The notes beneath the pieces are model-generated. The model was not told the origin of the DNA and did not search any database. It saw only the letters and a list, made by a program, of their open reading frames with translations. 48,820 nucleotides of DNA, taken from positions 1 through 48,820 of the forward strand of contig CAZFSS010000031.1 of assembly GCA_964521715.1 (NCBI GenBank). Reading direction: 5' to 3'. This DNA comes from DAOVRD01 sp964521715 (GTDB taxonomy: Bacteria; Planctomycetota; Brocadiia; SM23-32). Position 1 is the stretch's first letter; every line of letters starts with the position of its first letter. The position numbers and the translations under genes were made by a program. Shown here one piece after another: positions 35,968 to 44,248 of the stretch.

Positions 35968-37224
35968 CTAGTGCGGCTTGATCTCGGGCGGGCTCAGCCT
36001 CGGGCGCACCGTCTCTTCCGGCAACGCGTTCTTCAGCACCTGCGCCTGGGTGCGGATCGGAAGGCCGTGCAGGGCGATGAAGCCGATGGCCGCCCTGTGA
36101 TCGAACTCGTCGCCCTTGTCGTAGGTGGCGAGCGCCTTGCTGTAGAGGGAGAACTCGCTTCGCACGCCGGCTTTGACCGCCTGTCCCTTGAACAGCTTCA
36201 TCTTCACCGAGCCGCTGACGACCTGCTGGCTGCTCAGCACGTAGGCGGCCAGGTCCTGATGGAACTTGCTGAACCACAGGCCGTCGTAGATGACGTCGGC
36301 GTAGTGGCGGCTGACGATCTCCTTGAAGCGTAAGGCCTGACGCGTCATCGTCATGCCTTCCAGCACGCGATGCGCCGCGTGCAGGACGACCGCGGCGGGC
36401 GCCTCATAGATCTCCCGGCTCTTGATGCCGACGAGGCGGTTCTCGATGTGGTCCACGCGGCCGACGCCGTGCCTGCCGGCCCTTCGATTCAGCTCCTCGA
36501 TGAGGTCGATCCCGTCCATCCCGTCGCCGTCCAGGCCGACGGGCACGCCCTTCTCGAACTGTATCTCGGCGTATTCGGGCTCGTCGGGCGCCTCGGACGG
36601 GCTTGCCGTCCAGGCGTAGACGTCCTCCGGCGGCTCGGTCCAGGGGTCTTCCAGCATGCCGCACTCGATGCTGCGGCCCCAGACGTTCTCATCGGTCGAG
36701 TAGGGGCTCTTCTTGGTGACGTCTATGCGGATGCCGTGTTTGGCGGCGTACTCAATCTCGTCCTGGCGGTTCATGCCCCACTCGCGGGCGGGGGCGATGA
36801 TGTCCAGCTCGGGGGCCAGCGTCTTGGTGGACACGTCGAACCGCACCTGGTCGTTGCCCTTGCCCGTGCAACCGTGGGCCACGGCGCGGGCGCCCTCTCT
36901 GCGGGCGGTGTCCACGAGCAGCTTGGCGATCAAGGGCCGGCCCAGCGCCGTCGCCAGCGGGTAGGCGCCCTCGTAAAGCGCGCCTGCCTGGAGGGCGGGC
37001 CATATGAAGTACTCCACGAAGACGTCCGAAGCGTCCACCACCAGCGCCTTCACCGCCCCGACCTGAAGCGCCCTGGCGCGGATGGCCTCCAGGTCCTCGT
37101 GGGTTCCCAGGTCGACGGTCAGCGTGACGACGTCCAGCCCGTAGGTCTCCTGGATCCACCTGATGGCCACGGACGTGTCGAGGCCGCCCGAGTAGGCCAG
37201 GACAACCTTTTCCTTGCCGCTCAC
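35968..37224 (-). CDS. argG: Argininosuccinate synthase
   Basis: ATP-dependent joining of citrulline and aspartate, the penultimate step of arginine synthesis. The 418 residues include VVLAYSGGLDTSVAIRWIQE (PP-loop, residues about 9-17), RALQVGAVKALVVDASDVFV, YPLATALGRPLIAKLLVDTARREGARAVAHGCTGKGNDQVRFD (citrulline/aspartate site), YSTDENVWGRSIECGMLEDPW and GVGRVDHIENRLVGIKSREIYEAP. GTG 37224 is the start, with AAGGAGA 8 bases upstream. Has its own promoter at 37269-37297. Transcribed toward mutL, divergent from the enolase-type gene. Confidence 0.98.
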   Translation of the reverse strand: MSGKEKVVLAYSGGLDTSVAIRWIQETYGLDVVTLTVDLGTHEDLEAIRARALQVGAVKALVVDASDVFVEYFIWPALQAGALYEGAYPLATALGRPLIAKLLVDTARREGARAVAHGCTGKGNDQVRFDVSTKTLAPELDIIAPAREWGMNRQDEIEYAAKHGIRIDVTKKSPYSTDENVWGRSIECGMLEDPWTEPPEDVYAWTASPSEAPDEPEYAEIQFEKGVPVGLDGDGMDGIDLIEELNRRAGRHGVGRVDHIENRLVGIKSREIYEAPAAVVLHAAHRVLEGMTMTRQALRFKEIVSRHYADVIYDGLWFSKFHQDLAAYVLSSQQVVSGSVKMKLFKGQAVKAGVRSEFSLYSKALATYDKGDEFDHRAAIGFIALHGLPIRTQAQVLKNALPEETVRPRLSPPEIKPH

Positions 37225-37268
37225 GGCCCGTCTCCTTCCCTATTGCCTCCCCCGGGACCAACGAGCCG

Positions 37269-37297
37269 TTTATACAACAGGGTGCCGGAGGTGTCAA
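37269..37297 (-). promoter_or_regulatory. Promoter of argG
   Basis: On the minus strand TTGACA (37297-37292) and TATAAA (37274-37269) are 17 bases apart, a near-consensus sigma-70 promoter. Transcription would begin near 37262, about 38 bases before the GTG start. No arginine-repressor operator was recognised. Confidence 0.75.
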
Positions 37298-37341
37298 CGG
37301 CGTCGGAGCCGCGCGGAGGGCGGGCAGCAGGACCGTTTCCC

Positions 37342-37369
37342 TTGAATCCTGAGCCGGCCGCCGTAAACT
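37342..37369 (+). promoter_or_regulatory. Promoter of the enolase-superfamily gene
   Basis: TTGAAT at 37342-37347 and TAAACT at 37364-37369 are 16 bases apart. Each hexamer keeps four consensus positions. Transcription would begin near 37376, giving a leader of about 43 bases to the ATG at 37419. It is back to back with the argG promoter. Confidence 0.5.
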
Positions 37370-37418
37370 GTCGGGCGGTTGATTGCCATGGCTCCACCTC
37401 GAGGAGGTAAACGCCCAA

Positions 37419-38789
37419 ATGCACAAGGACACGGACATATCCATCGTGGAGATCGCCACGGAGATGAGCCAGGTCATCGCCCGCGAGCCCCTGAAGTTCG
37501 GAGCCGTCGTGGTGGCGGGCGGGACGTACTGCGTCGTGACCGCCACGGTCGAGAACCGGCGCGGGGACCGGGCCGAGGGGCGCGGCGGCATCCTGATCAT
37601 GGACTTCTGGGCCTTCCCCGATCCGCGCATCGAGCATCCGGTCCGCGAGAAGGCGATGATCGACTTCACGCAGCGCTTCCTCGCCTCCGCCGCCGATTAC
37701 GAGGACTACGGCCATCCCATCGACATCGCCCTGGAGCTGGAGGAGCTTTTCGGTCCGCTGGCGAAGAAGGTGAGCAAGCAGCACAAGCTGCCGTGCACGC
37801 TGCCCCGCCTGGCGCAACTGGTCTGCGCAAGCCCGCTGGATGCTGCGCTGCACGACGCTTTCGGGAACGTCAACGGCATCTGTGCGTATGACGGATACGG
37901 GCCGGAGTTCTGCAACCGGGACCTGTCGGCCTACCTCGGGCCTGACTTCAAGGGCAAGTACGTGGCCGACTACATCCGGCCGGCCTACCCGGATCGCATC
38001 CCCGTCTTCCACCTGGTGGGCGGCCTGGACACGATTCGGAACAAGGACGTGGCCCGCGGCCGCCCCGACGACGGTTTCCCCTGGGCGCTGGAGGGCTGGA
38101 TCGAACGCGACGGCCTAACCTGCCTGAAGGTCAAGATGAAGGGCACGGACATGGACTGGGACCTGGACCGCATCTGTCAGGTCTATCGCGTGGCACAAGA
38201 AATGCACGGCAAGCTCGGCATCAGCGAACTCCACATGAGCGCGGACACCAACGAACAGTGCGAAAGCCCCGGCTACATCGTGGAGCTGCTGAGGCGGCTC
38301 AAAGAGCAGGAGCCCGGCGCCTACGAGGCGATCCTCTACATCGAGCAGCCCACCAGCCGAGACCTGCGGGGCACGCGCCACGACATGAGCGAGGTGGCGG
38401 CCCTCAAACCCGTCATCATCGACGAGAGCCTCACGTCGCTGGAGGACTTCGACCTGGCGATGGAGACGAACTGGTCGGGCGTGGCGCTCAAGACGTGCAA
38501 GGGGCAGTCGTCCTCGATGATCTTCGCCTCGCGCGCGCGCGAAGGCGGCATCCCCTACACGATACAGGACCTGACCAATCCGGACATCGCGTTGATCCAG
38601 TCGGCCGGCATGGCGGCCAGGCTCTATCCGATGATGGGCGTGGAGGCGAACTCGTGCCAGTACTTCCCCGCGGCGAACGCCCGGGCGGCGAAGGTCCATC
38701 CGGGCCTGTGCCGGCGTCGGGACGGCAAGGTATCGCTCGAGACCCTCGGCCCGACCGGCCTGGGCTACCGCTGGGACGAGATGGCCTGA
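37419..38789 (+). CDS. Enolase-superfamily enzyme (mandelate racemase/muconate lactonizing type)
   Basis: Members abstract an alpha proton from a carboxylate and dehydrate, racemise or cycloisomerise it with Mg2+. The 456 residues hold LKVKMKG (Lys237/239/241), a metal-ligand Asp276 (SADTNEQ), Glu309 (YIEQP) and Asp335-Glu336 (IIDESL), which place it in the superfamily. A later ALKTCKGQS gives another catalytic-type lysine. ATG 37419 is chosen over the earlier in-frame start because GAGGAGGT lies 9 bases upstream. The leading residues (IVEIATEMSQVIAREPLKFGAVVVAGG) form the capping domain. Substrate is unknown; sugar-acid dehydration would fit the sugar-related genes nearby. Confidence 0.9.
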   Translation: MHKDTDISIVEIATEMSQVIAREPLKFGAVVVAGGTYCVVTATVENRRGDRAEGRGGILIMDFWAFPDPRIEHPVREKAMIDFTQRFLASAADYEDYGHPIDIALELEELFGPLAKKVSKQHKLPCTLPRLAQLVCASPLDAALHDAFGNVNGICAYDGYGPEFCNRDLSAYLGPDFKGKYVADYIRPAYPDRIPVFHLVGGLDTIRNKDVARGRPDDGFPWALEGWIERDGLTCLKVKMKGTDMDWDLDRICQVYRVAQEMHGKLGISELHMSADTNEQCESPGYIVELLRRLKEQEPGAYEAILYIEQPTSRDLRGTRHDMSEVAALKPVIIDESLTSLEDFDLAMETNWSGVALKTCKGQSSSMIFASRAREGGIPYTIQDLTNPDIALIQSAGMAARLYPMMGVEANSCQYFPAANARAAKVHPGLCRRRDGKVSLETLGPTGLGYRWDEMA

Positions 38790-38894
38790 GCGGGGCTGCG
38801 CCGCCTGCGGAAGGAGGCTGACACCGGCTGGCGGAACGCCCATAATCGGCCCGCGAGCGTTGCGGGCGAGGGCTATGTAACCGCGTTGGGGGGC

Positions 38895-39701
38895 ATGCGT
38901 ATGGCAGGGAGAAGCTGGCTCAGAGAACTGGACGACCTGCTCCGGGGCAGCAAGACGCAGCCCGCGCTCTTAGCACAAGGGACCGAGCATCTCAACCTCG
39001 GCGTCCACGTGGGGATATCCGTCGTTCTCGGACTCATATACGGCGCCTCGATGGGCCTGTACGCCGTCCTCAGCCGCACGCCGCCGGTCCACGAGCAACT
39101 GCTGGCATCAGCGGTGAAGCTTCCCGCCCTGTTCTTCCTGACGCTGGCCGTCTCGTTCCCGTCGCTTTACGTGTTCAGCGCCATGCTGGGCACGAGGCTG
39201 AGTCCCCTGGCTGCCTTGCGCGTCATCGTGTGCGCGATCACGGTCAACCTGGCGGTGCTCGCATCGTTCGCACCCATCACGGCCTTCTTCACGCTGACGA
39301 CGACCAGTTACCCCTTCATGAAGCTGCTGAACGTGGTGTTCCTGGCCATCTCGGGGATGATCGGCCTGGGTTTCCTGATGAAGGTGCTCAGCCGGCTGGA
39401 GGAGGCGTACGCCGCGCTCGACGCCCCGAAGGCAAGGCAGGCAGGGGGTGAGCAGACCGGCGGCACCGCAGGTATCGGCAAGAGGACGACGCGTGCCGAC
39501 GCTGACCAGACCGAGGGCGCCGTCGCACGCCGGCTCTTCAGAGTGTGGCTGATCGTCTACGCGCTGGTCGGCGCACAGATGGGATGGATACTGCGTCCCT
39601 TCATCGGTTCGCCGGACCTGCCTTTCACGTGGTTCCGTCAGCGAGGGGGCAACGTCTTCGTTGACGTGCTCCGGACCGTCGCGGAGATGCTGGGCTCGTG
39701 A
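38895..39701 (+). CDS. Polytopic membrane protein, first of a paralogous pair
   Basis: Function unknown. The 268 residues have about five or six membrane segments: GISVVLGLIYGASMGLYAVL (about 40-59), LPALFFLTLAVSFPSLYVFSAML (about 75-97), a segment around IVCAITVNLAVLASFAPITAFF, LLNVVFLAISGMIGLGFLM, and VWLIVYALVGAQMGWILRPF near the C-terminus. It shares GWILRPFIG(S/D)P and the general layout with the next gene. A charged loop of about 40 residues (KARQAGGEQTGG...) precedes the last segment. ATG 38895 after GGGGGG is used; TTG 38886 and ATG 38901 are alternatives. Overlaps the next gene by 4 bases. Confidence 0.8.
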   Translation: MRMAGRSWLRELDDLLRGSKTQPALLAQGTEHLNLGVHVGISVVLGLIYGASMGLYAVLSRTPPVHEQLLASAVKLPALFFLTLAVSFPSLYVFSAMLGTRLSPLAALRVIVCAITVNLAVLASFAPITAFFTLTTTSYPFMKLLNVVFLAISGMIGLGFLMKVLSRLEEAYAALDAPKARQAGGEQTGGTAGIGKRTTRADADQTEGAVARRLFRVWLIVYALVGAQMGWILRPFIGSPDLPFTWFRQRGGNVFVDVLRTVAEMLGS

Positions 39702-40387
39702 TGCGCGCCTTCGTCCAAGCCGTGGACGAGTTCTTGCACGCGAGGGAGCGCTTTGCCCCGGGGTCGCCGGTCGGGCCGCAACTGAGGTGGCTGGTGCTGT
39801 TCATCGTGGTCTTCGGGGCCATCTACGGCGCCGTGATGGCCTCGTTTGGCGGGCTCTCACCGGGCAGGTACCATCATCTCCTCTACGTCGGGCTGAAGGT
39901 GCCGCTGCTGCTGGTCGTAACCTCTGTGCTGTGCATTCCGAGCTTCTTCGTCGTCAACACAGTCGCGGGGCTGCGGGACGACCTCGGCGCCGCGCTTCGG
40001 GCCCTGATCGCAACCCAGGCCGGCCTGACGCTGGTCCTGGCCAGTCTGGCGCCCGTGACGGCCTTCTGCTACTTCTGCGCGCCGGACTACGGCACGGCGG
40101 TGCTGTTCAACGCAGCGATGTTCGCCGTCGCCGCCGCCGGAGCTCAGATCGTGATGACACGCTACTACGGCCCCCTTATCCGACGTTCCGCGCGCCACCG
40201 CACGATGCTCTACTTCTGGTTCTTTCTCTATGCGCTAGTGGGCATCGAGATGGGGTGGATCCTGCGTCCCTTCATCGGCGATCCGAGGATGCCGGTGGCC
40301 TTCTTCCGCAGCGACGCGTGGGGCAACGCCTACGTCGTGGTGGCCCGGCTGATCGTGCGGATCCTGGACCGGCTCTCCCCCTTGTGA
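39698..40387 (+). CDS. Polytopic membrane protein, second of a paralogous pair
   Basis: The 229-residue partner of the preceding gene, with start ATG overlapping its stop (ATGA at 39698-39701), so translation is coupled. Membrane segments are WLVLFIVVFGAIYGAVMASF, KVPLLLVVTSVLCIPSFFVVNTV, a middle pair (LIATQAGLTLVLASLAPVTAFCYF and LFNAAMFAVAAAGAQIV), and FLYALVGIEMGWILRPFIGDP. The pattern ...LKVPLLL(V)VT...PSFFVVN... and MGWILRPFIGDP...FFR.DAWGNAYV resembles a family of planctomycete membrane proteins that I recall being auto-named 'actin-binding WH2 domain' proteins, a name I would not trust. Converges with apt. Confidence 0.82.
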   Translation: MMRAFVQAVDEFLHARERFAPGSPVGPQLRWLVLFIVVFGAIYGAVMASFGGLSPGRYHHLLYVGLKVPLLLVVTSVLCIPSFFVVNTVAGLRDDLGAALRALIATQAGLTLVLASLAPVTAFCYFCAPDYGTAVLFNAAMFAVAAAGAQIVMTRYYGPLIRRSARHRTMLYFWFFLYALVGIEMGWILRPFIGDPRMPVAFFRSDAWGNAYVVVARLIVRILDRLSPL

Positions 40388-40408
40388 AGGTCAAGCCAGC
40401 CAGCCTGT

Positions 40409-40939
40409 TTACTGCGCGTCCTCGCTGGGGTAGTCGATCAGGGAGATGACGCGGCGGCCGCCGAGCTTCTCCCTGCCGCCCAGGTAGCTGAGCTCGATGA
40501 GGAACAGGCACGCCACGACCTCGCCCCCAAGCTGCTCGACCAGCTCGCATATGGCCACCGCCGTGCCTCCCGTGGCCAGCAGGTCGTCCAGGACCAGCAC
40601 GCGGTCGCCCGGCCCTATGGCATCCCGGTGAACGGCCAGCGTATCGGTGCCGTACTCGAGCTCGTAGGTTCTCTCAACGGTCTCTGCGGGGAGCTTGCCC
40701 GGCTTGCGCACCGGCACGAAGCCCGCGCCCAGCCGGCAGGCGATCGCTCCGCCGAAGATGAAGCCCCGCGCCTCCGCCGCCACCACCTGGTCGATACGCT
40801 CGCCCGCTATCGGCGCGACCAGCGCGTCCACGGCCGCCCGCAACGCCGCGGGATCCTTCAGCAGCGTCGTGATGTCCCGGAACACAATGCCTTCCGTCGG
40901 GAAGCCCGGAATGCTGCGGACGTAGTCCCTCAGTTCCAT
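40409..40939 (-). CDS. apt: Adenine phosphoribosyltransferase
   Basis: Salvages adenine to AMP with PRPP. The 176 residues have SIPGFPTEGIVFRDITTLLKDP at the N-terminus (the adenine-binding and flexible loop region), VVAAEARGFIFGGAIACRLGAGFVPVRKPGKLP, TLAVHRDAIGPGDRVLVLDDLLATGGTAVA (the PRPP motif) and the C-terminal VACLFLIELSYLGGREKL. ATG 40939. It follows the sigma-factor gene by 47 bases on the same strand and converges with the second membrane protein gene. Confidence 0.97.
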   Translation of the reverse strand: MELRDYVRSIPGFPTEGIVFRDITTLLKDPAALRAAVDALVAPIAGERIDQVVAAEARGFIFGGAIACRLGAGFVPVRKPGKLPAETVERTYELEYGTDTLAVHRDAIGPGDRVLVLDDLLATGGTAVAICELVEQLGGEVVACLFLIELSYLGGREKLGGRRVISLIDYPSEDAQ

Positions 40940-40986
40940 CGGAGCGTGACCTCCTCTGAGCCGTCTGCCGGTCCGCGGCCCGTCGA

Positions 40987-41823
40987 TCAGCCGAAGCCGG
41001 CGCTCTGCATGGCTTCCTTGAGTTTCTGCAGGGCTTTCTTCTCGATCTGCCGCACCCTCTCCCGGCTTAGGCCGACGCGCCGGCCAACCTCCCGGAGCGT
41101 CTTCGGCCCTTCCGGCTCCAGGCCGAAGCGGAGCGCCAGTATCCTGGCCTCGCGCTCGTCAATGGTCTCCAGCAGGCCGGACAGCATCCGGAGCTGCATT
41201 CGGTCGAAGACGACGCGCTCGGGCCGGTCCACGTCGCGGGCCTTGATGACGGAGGCGAGGGTGAGGTCGGACTGCGTGCCGCCTATGCTCTGATAGATGC
41301 TGGTCGTCTCCGCTGCGAGCGCGCGCTGGAGCAGACGGGCCCTTGTTGCGTCGAGGTCGAGCGCGCGCGCCACGTCCTCGATGGGCGGGTCGCGTCCGAA
41401 CTCGTCGCGCAGCTCAGCCTGCGCCTGCTTGGCATGGGCCACCACCTCGACCATGTAGGCGGGGATGCGGATGGTCCGGACGCTGGATTGGGCAGCGCGC
41501 CGGATGGCCCGCCGGATCCAATAGGTGGCGTACGTGCTCAAGCGGACGCCGCGGGACGGGTCGAACTTCTCGACGGCGTGGAGGAGGCCGAGGTTCCCCT
41601 CTTCGATCAGGTCCATCAGCTCCAGCCCGCGCCCCGCGTAACGCCTGGCGACGTCGACCACGAGCCGCAGGTTGCCGAGCACCATTCGCTCCCTGGCCTT
41701 GCGGTCGCCGCGCTGCTCGATCCGCCCGGCCAGCCGGTGCTCCTCCTCTTCGCCCAATAGAGGGTAAGCCGCGATCTCGCGCAGGTACTGCTGAAGCCCG
41801 GAGCTCTGAGTTCCTCGCGGCAT
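40987..41823 (-). CDS. Sigma-70-family RNA polymerase sigma factor (non-primary type)
   Basis: The 278 residues lack region 1.1 and the non-conserved region. Region 1.2 is LQQYLREIAAYPLLGEEEE. Region 2 has NLRLVVDVARRYAGRGLELMDLIEEGNLGLLHAVEKFDPSRGVRLSTYATYWIRRAIRRA (the RpoD-box core and 2.3-2.4). Region 3 follows (RTIRIPAYMVEVVAHAKQAQAEL). Region 4 ends with TLREVGRRVGLSRERVRQIEKKALQKLKEA. The lack of region 1.1 suggests a group 2-type or short primary-like factor. ATG 41823 is preferred to TTG 41832. Followed by apt after 47 bases; preceded by rpsA with a 165-base gap holding an inverted repeat. Which promoters it reads is unknown. Confidence 0.92.
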   Translation of the reverse strand: MPRGTQSSGLQQYLREIAAYPLLGEEEEHRLAGRIEQRGDRKARERMVLGNLRLVVDVARRYAGRGLELMDLIEEGNLGLLHAVEKFDPSRGVRLSTYATYWIRRAIRRAAQSSVRTIRIPAYMVEVVAHAKQAQAELRDEFGRDPPIEDVARALDLDATRARLLQRALAAETTSIYQSIGGTQSDLTLASVIKARDVDRPERVVFDRMQLRMLSGLLETIDEREARILALRFGLEPEGPKTLREVGRRVGLSRERVRQIEKKALQKLKEAMQSAGFG

Positions 41824-41915
41824 GGCTTCCAAGGGCGAAACGGGGATCCCGACAGGGCCCGGCCGGCGGGCTCACCCCTTGGGCCCCTTCCGAGCGACGG
41901 ACAGGCGACAAGCAC

Positions 41916-41949
41916 GCCCCCCGGCGAATGCGGGCGGCCACCGGGGGGC
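41916..41949. repeat. Inverted repeat between rpsA and the sigma-factor gene
   Basis: GCCCCCCGG at 41916-41924 and CCGGGGGGC at 41941-41949 are perfect 9-base arms with a 16-base loop. It stands about 40 bases after the rpsA stop. No U-tract follows. A hairpin that ends or stabilises the rpsA message is possible. Confidence 0.5.
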
Positions 41950-41988
41950 AGTTCGGCCCACGGCCGACGAGCGCCGCGGCGTGTCACG

Positions 41989-44121
41989 TTATTGCTGGAC
42001 GTCTCCTTCCTCGGCGGATTCCCCTTCCGGCTGACGGCCGCGCGGGATCTCGATCTCGGTTTCCGTGGGCAGCTCGCCCGGGCCCAGGCCCTCGGCCTCC
42101 ACCTCCTTGGGGGGCTGCTTTGCCCGCTGAGGAAGGGAGATCTCCATCTCGGTGGATGCATCCGCCGCGTCATCGGGCACCTTCCCCCGGACGGGAGGCC
42201 GTTTCCCCTTCTCGGGCCCCTCGGCCGACTCCGAAGAGGTCTGGTCGGCGGGATCTTCGGGAGAGAATGCCTGGTCGAGCTCGTCCGGCTCGTCGAGCTC
42301 GTCGGCATCGTCATCCGGCGCCTCGGGCTCCTGCGCCGGGGCCTTGGCATCATGCGGGGCCTCCCGCTCGAGCTGGGGTGCCTCTTCCATGGCCTCCTGG
42401 ACAAGTTCCTCGGGGTGCTCCGCTGCCTCCAGCTCGTCGCTGCGGATGACGATCCTGGGTCCCTCCTCCTCTTCGGAGATGGGGCCCTCGGTGCGGAGGC
42501 TCAGGCCGATCTTGCGCTCTTCGGGGTCGATGCGGATGACCCGGACGTCGAGCACGTCACCCACGTCGACGATCTCTTCCGGCGAAGGGATCTTCTTGTC
42601 GCTGAGTTCGCTGATGTGCAGCAGGCCCTCAAGCCCGTCTTCCAGCTCGACAAAGGCGCCGAAGCTGGTCAGCTTGGTCACGATGCCGCGCACCAGATCG
42701 CCGGGGCGATACCGGCTGGGGATGTCGTCCTGCCAGGGATCCGGCTCCAGCTGCTTGAGGCCGAGGGCGACGCGCCGTTTCTCCGGGTCCACTTCCAGGA
42801 TCACGGTCTTGATCGTGTCGCCCTTCTGCACCGCCTCCGAAGGGTGGGAGACCTTGCGCGTCCAGGACATGTCGCTGACGTGCAGCAGGCCGTCTATGCC
42901 CTCCTCGATCTCGATGAAGGCGCCGTAGCTGGTCAGGTTCCGCACGCGGCCGACGACCTCGGTTCCCGGCGGGTAGTTCTTCTGGACGAGCTCCCAAGGG
43001 TTCTGCTCGGTCTGCTTGATGCCCAGGCTGATCTCTTCCTTCTCCTTGTTGATGCCGAGCACGACCACGTCGACTATGTCGCCGATGGCCACCACCTCGC
43101 TGGGATGGTTGATGCGGCGCGTCCAGGACATCTCGCTGATGTGCACGAGGCCCTCGACGCCCTCTTCGAGTTTCACGAAGGCCCCATAGCTCATCAGGTT
43201 GACGACCTCGCCGGAGGCGGTCGAGGCGACGGGGTATTTCCGCTCGATGTTCTCCCAGGGGCTCGGGGTCTTCTGCTTGAGGCCGAGGGCGACCTTCTGC
43301 TTCTCGATGTCGACGTTGAGGATCATCACCTCGATCAGGTCGTCGATGGCGACGATCTCGCTGGGATGGCTTATGCGGCCCCAGCTCATGTCGGTGATGT
43401 GAAGCAGGCCGTCGATTCCGCCCAGGTCGACGAAGGCGCCGAAGTCGACGATGTTCTTGACCTTGCCGGGGCGTGTCTGGCCCTTCTCGAGCTGGCCGAG
43501 TATGCGCCTGGCCATGATCTCACGCTGGCTCTCGATGAGCTGACGCCTGGAGACGACGATGTTGCGCCGGTCCTCGTCGATCTTGAGGATCTTGCACGTC
43601 AGGCGGGTGCCGATGAAGTCCGCAATCTCGCGGGGGCGCCGGATGTCCACCTGGCTGGCGGGAAGGAAGACGGGAACGCCGATGTCCACCAGCAGCCCGC
43701 CCTTGATCTTGCGGATGACCGTGCCGGTGACGACGTCGCCCTCCTGGTAACGGGTGACCACGCGCTCCCAGTTGCGGATGCGGTCCGCCTTGCGCTTGGA
43801 GAGCTGGACCAGGCCGGCGTCATCTTCCACGGCCTCAAGAAGCACCTCCACGGTGCCGCCGACCTTCGGGGGCTCACCCTCCTCCCACTCGTATCTGGCG
43901 ATGGCTCCCTCGCTCTTGTAGCCGACGTCCACCATCACCTCGTCGGAGGTGAGGCTGACGATCCGTCCCTCCAGGATCGTGTTGACGCTGTAGTCCCTGA
44001 CCGATTCGTCGAGCCGTTTCTCGAGCTCTTCGCCGCTCAGTCCCTCCAAGGACTGCTGGATCTCCTGCTCGATCGCGTTCTGGTCTATGCCGTAGTCGCC
44101 GAGAATGTCACGCTTTGCCAT
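41989..44121 (-). CDS. rpsA: Small ribosomal subunit protein bS1, six S1 domains and acidic tail
   Basis: S1 brings mRNA to the 30S subunit. The 710 residues have six S1 repeats: EGRIVSLTSDEVMVDVGYKSEGAIA, TGTVIRKIKGGLLVDIGVPVFLPAS, PGKVKNIVDFGAFVDLGGIDGLLHITDMSWGRISHPSE, SGEVVNLMSYGAFVKLEEGVEGLVHISEMSWTRRINHPSE, VGRVRNLTSYGAFIEIEEGIDGLLHVSDMSWTRKVSHPSE and RGIVTKLTSFGAFVELEDGLEGLLHISELS. From about residue 540 there is a 170-residue Asp/Glu/Pro-rich tail of low complexity, longer than usual, and not an S1 domain. ATG 44121 is used; an earlier in-frame start gives an unlikely MLMFPLLQRSD. Downstream of cmk-plsC, a common bacterial arrangement. Confidence 0.96.
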   Translation of the reverse strand: MAKRDILGDYGIDQNAIEQEIQQSLEGLSGEELEKRLDESVRDYSVNTILEGRIVSLTSDEVMVDVGYKSEGAIARYEWEEGEPPKVGGTVEVLLEAVEDDAGLVQLSKRKADRIRNWERVVTRYQEGDVVTGTVIRKIKGGLLVDIGVPVFLPASQVDIRRPREIADFIGTRLTCKILKIDEDRRNIVVSRRQLIESQREIMARRILGQLEKGQTRPGKVKNIVDFGAFVDLGGIDGLLHITDMSWGRISHPSEIVAIDDLIEVMILNVDIEKQKVALGLKQKTPSPWENIERKYPVASTASGEVVNLMSYGAFVKLEEGVEGLVHISEMSWTRRINHPSEVVAIGDIVDVVVLGINKEKEEISLGIKQTEQNPWELVQKNYPPGTEVVGRVRNLTSYGAFIEIEEGIDGLLHVSDMSWTRKVSHPSEAVQKGDTIKTVILEVDPEKRRVALGLKQLEPDPWQDDIPSRYRPGDLVRGIVTKLTSFGAFVELEDGLEGLLHISELSDKKIPSPEEIVDVGDVLDVRVIRIDPEERKIGLSLRTEGPISEEEEGPRIVIRSDELEAAEHPEELVQEAMEEAPQLEREAPHDAKAPAQEPEAPDDDADELDEPDELDQAFSPEDPADQTSSESAEGPEKGKRPPVRGKVPDDAADASTEMEISLPQRAKQPPKEVEAEGLGPGELPTETEIEIPRGRQPEGESAEEGDVQQ

Positions 44122-44248
44122 GTCTGACCTTTGGAGTAGAGGGAACATCAACAATCACGCGGAACGCTCAACTCGCGGCAACCTGTCGCCGGCAGCCGAG
44201 GGCCGCCCGCTCGCCGCCTTCCAGTTCTTCAACCGACCGATTGCACCT

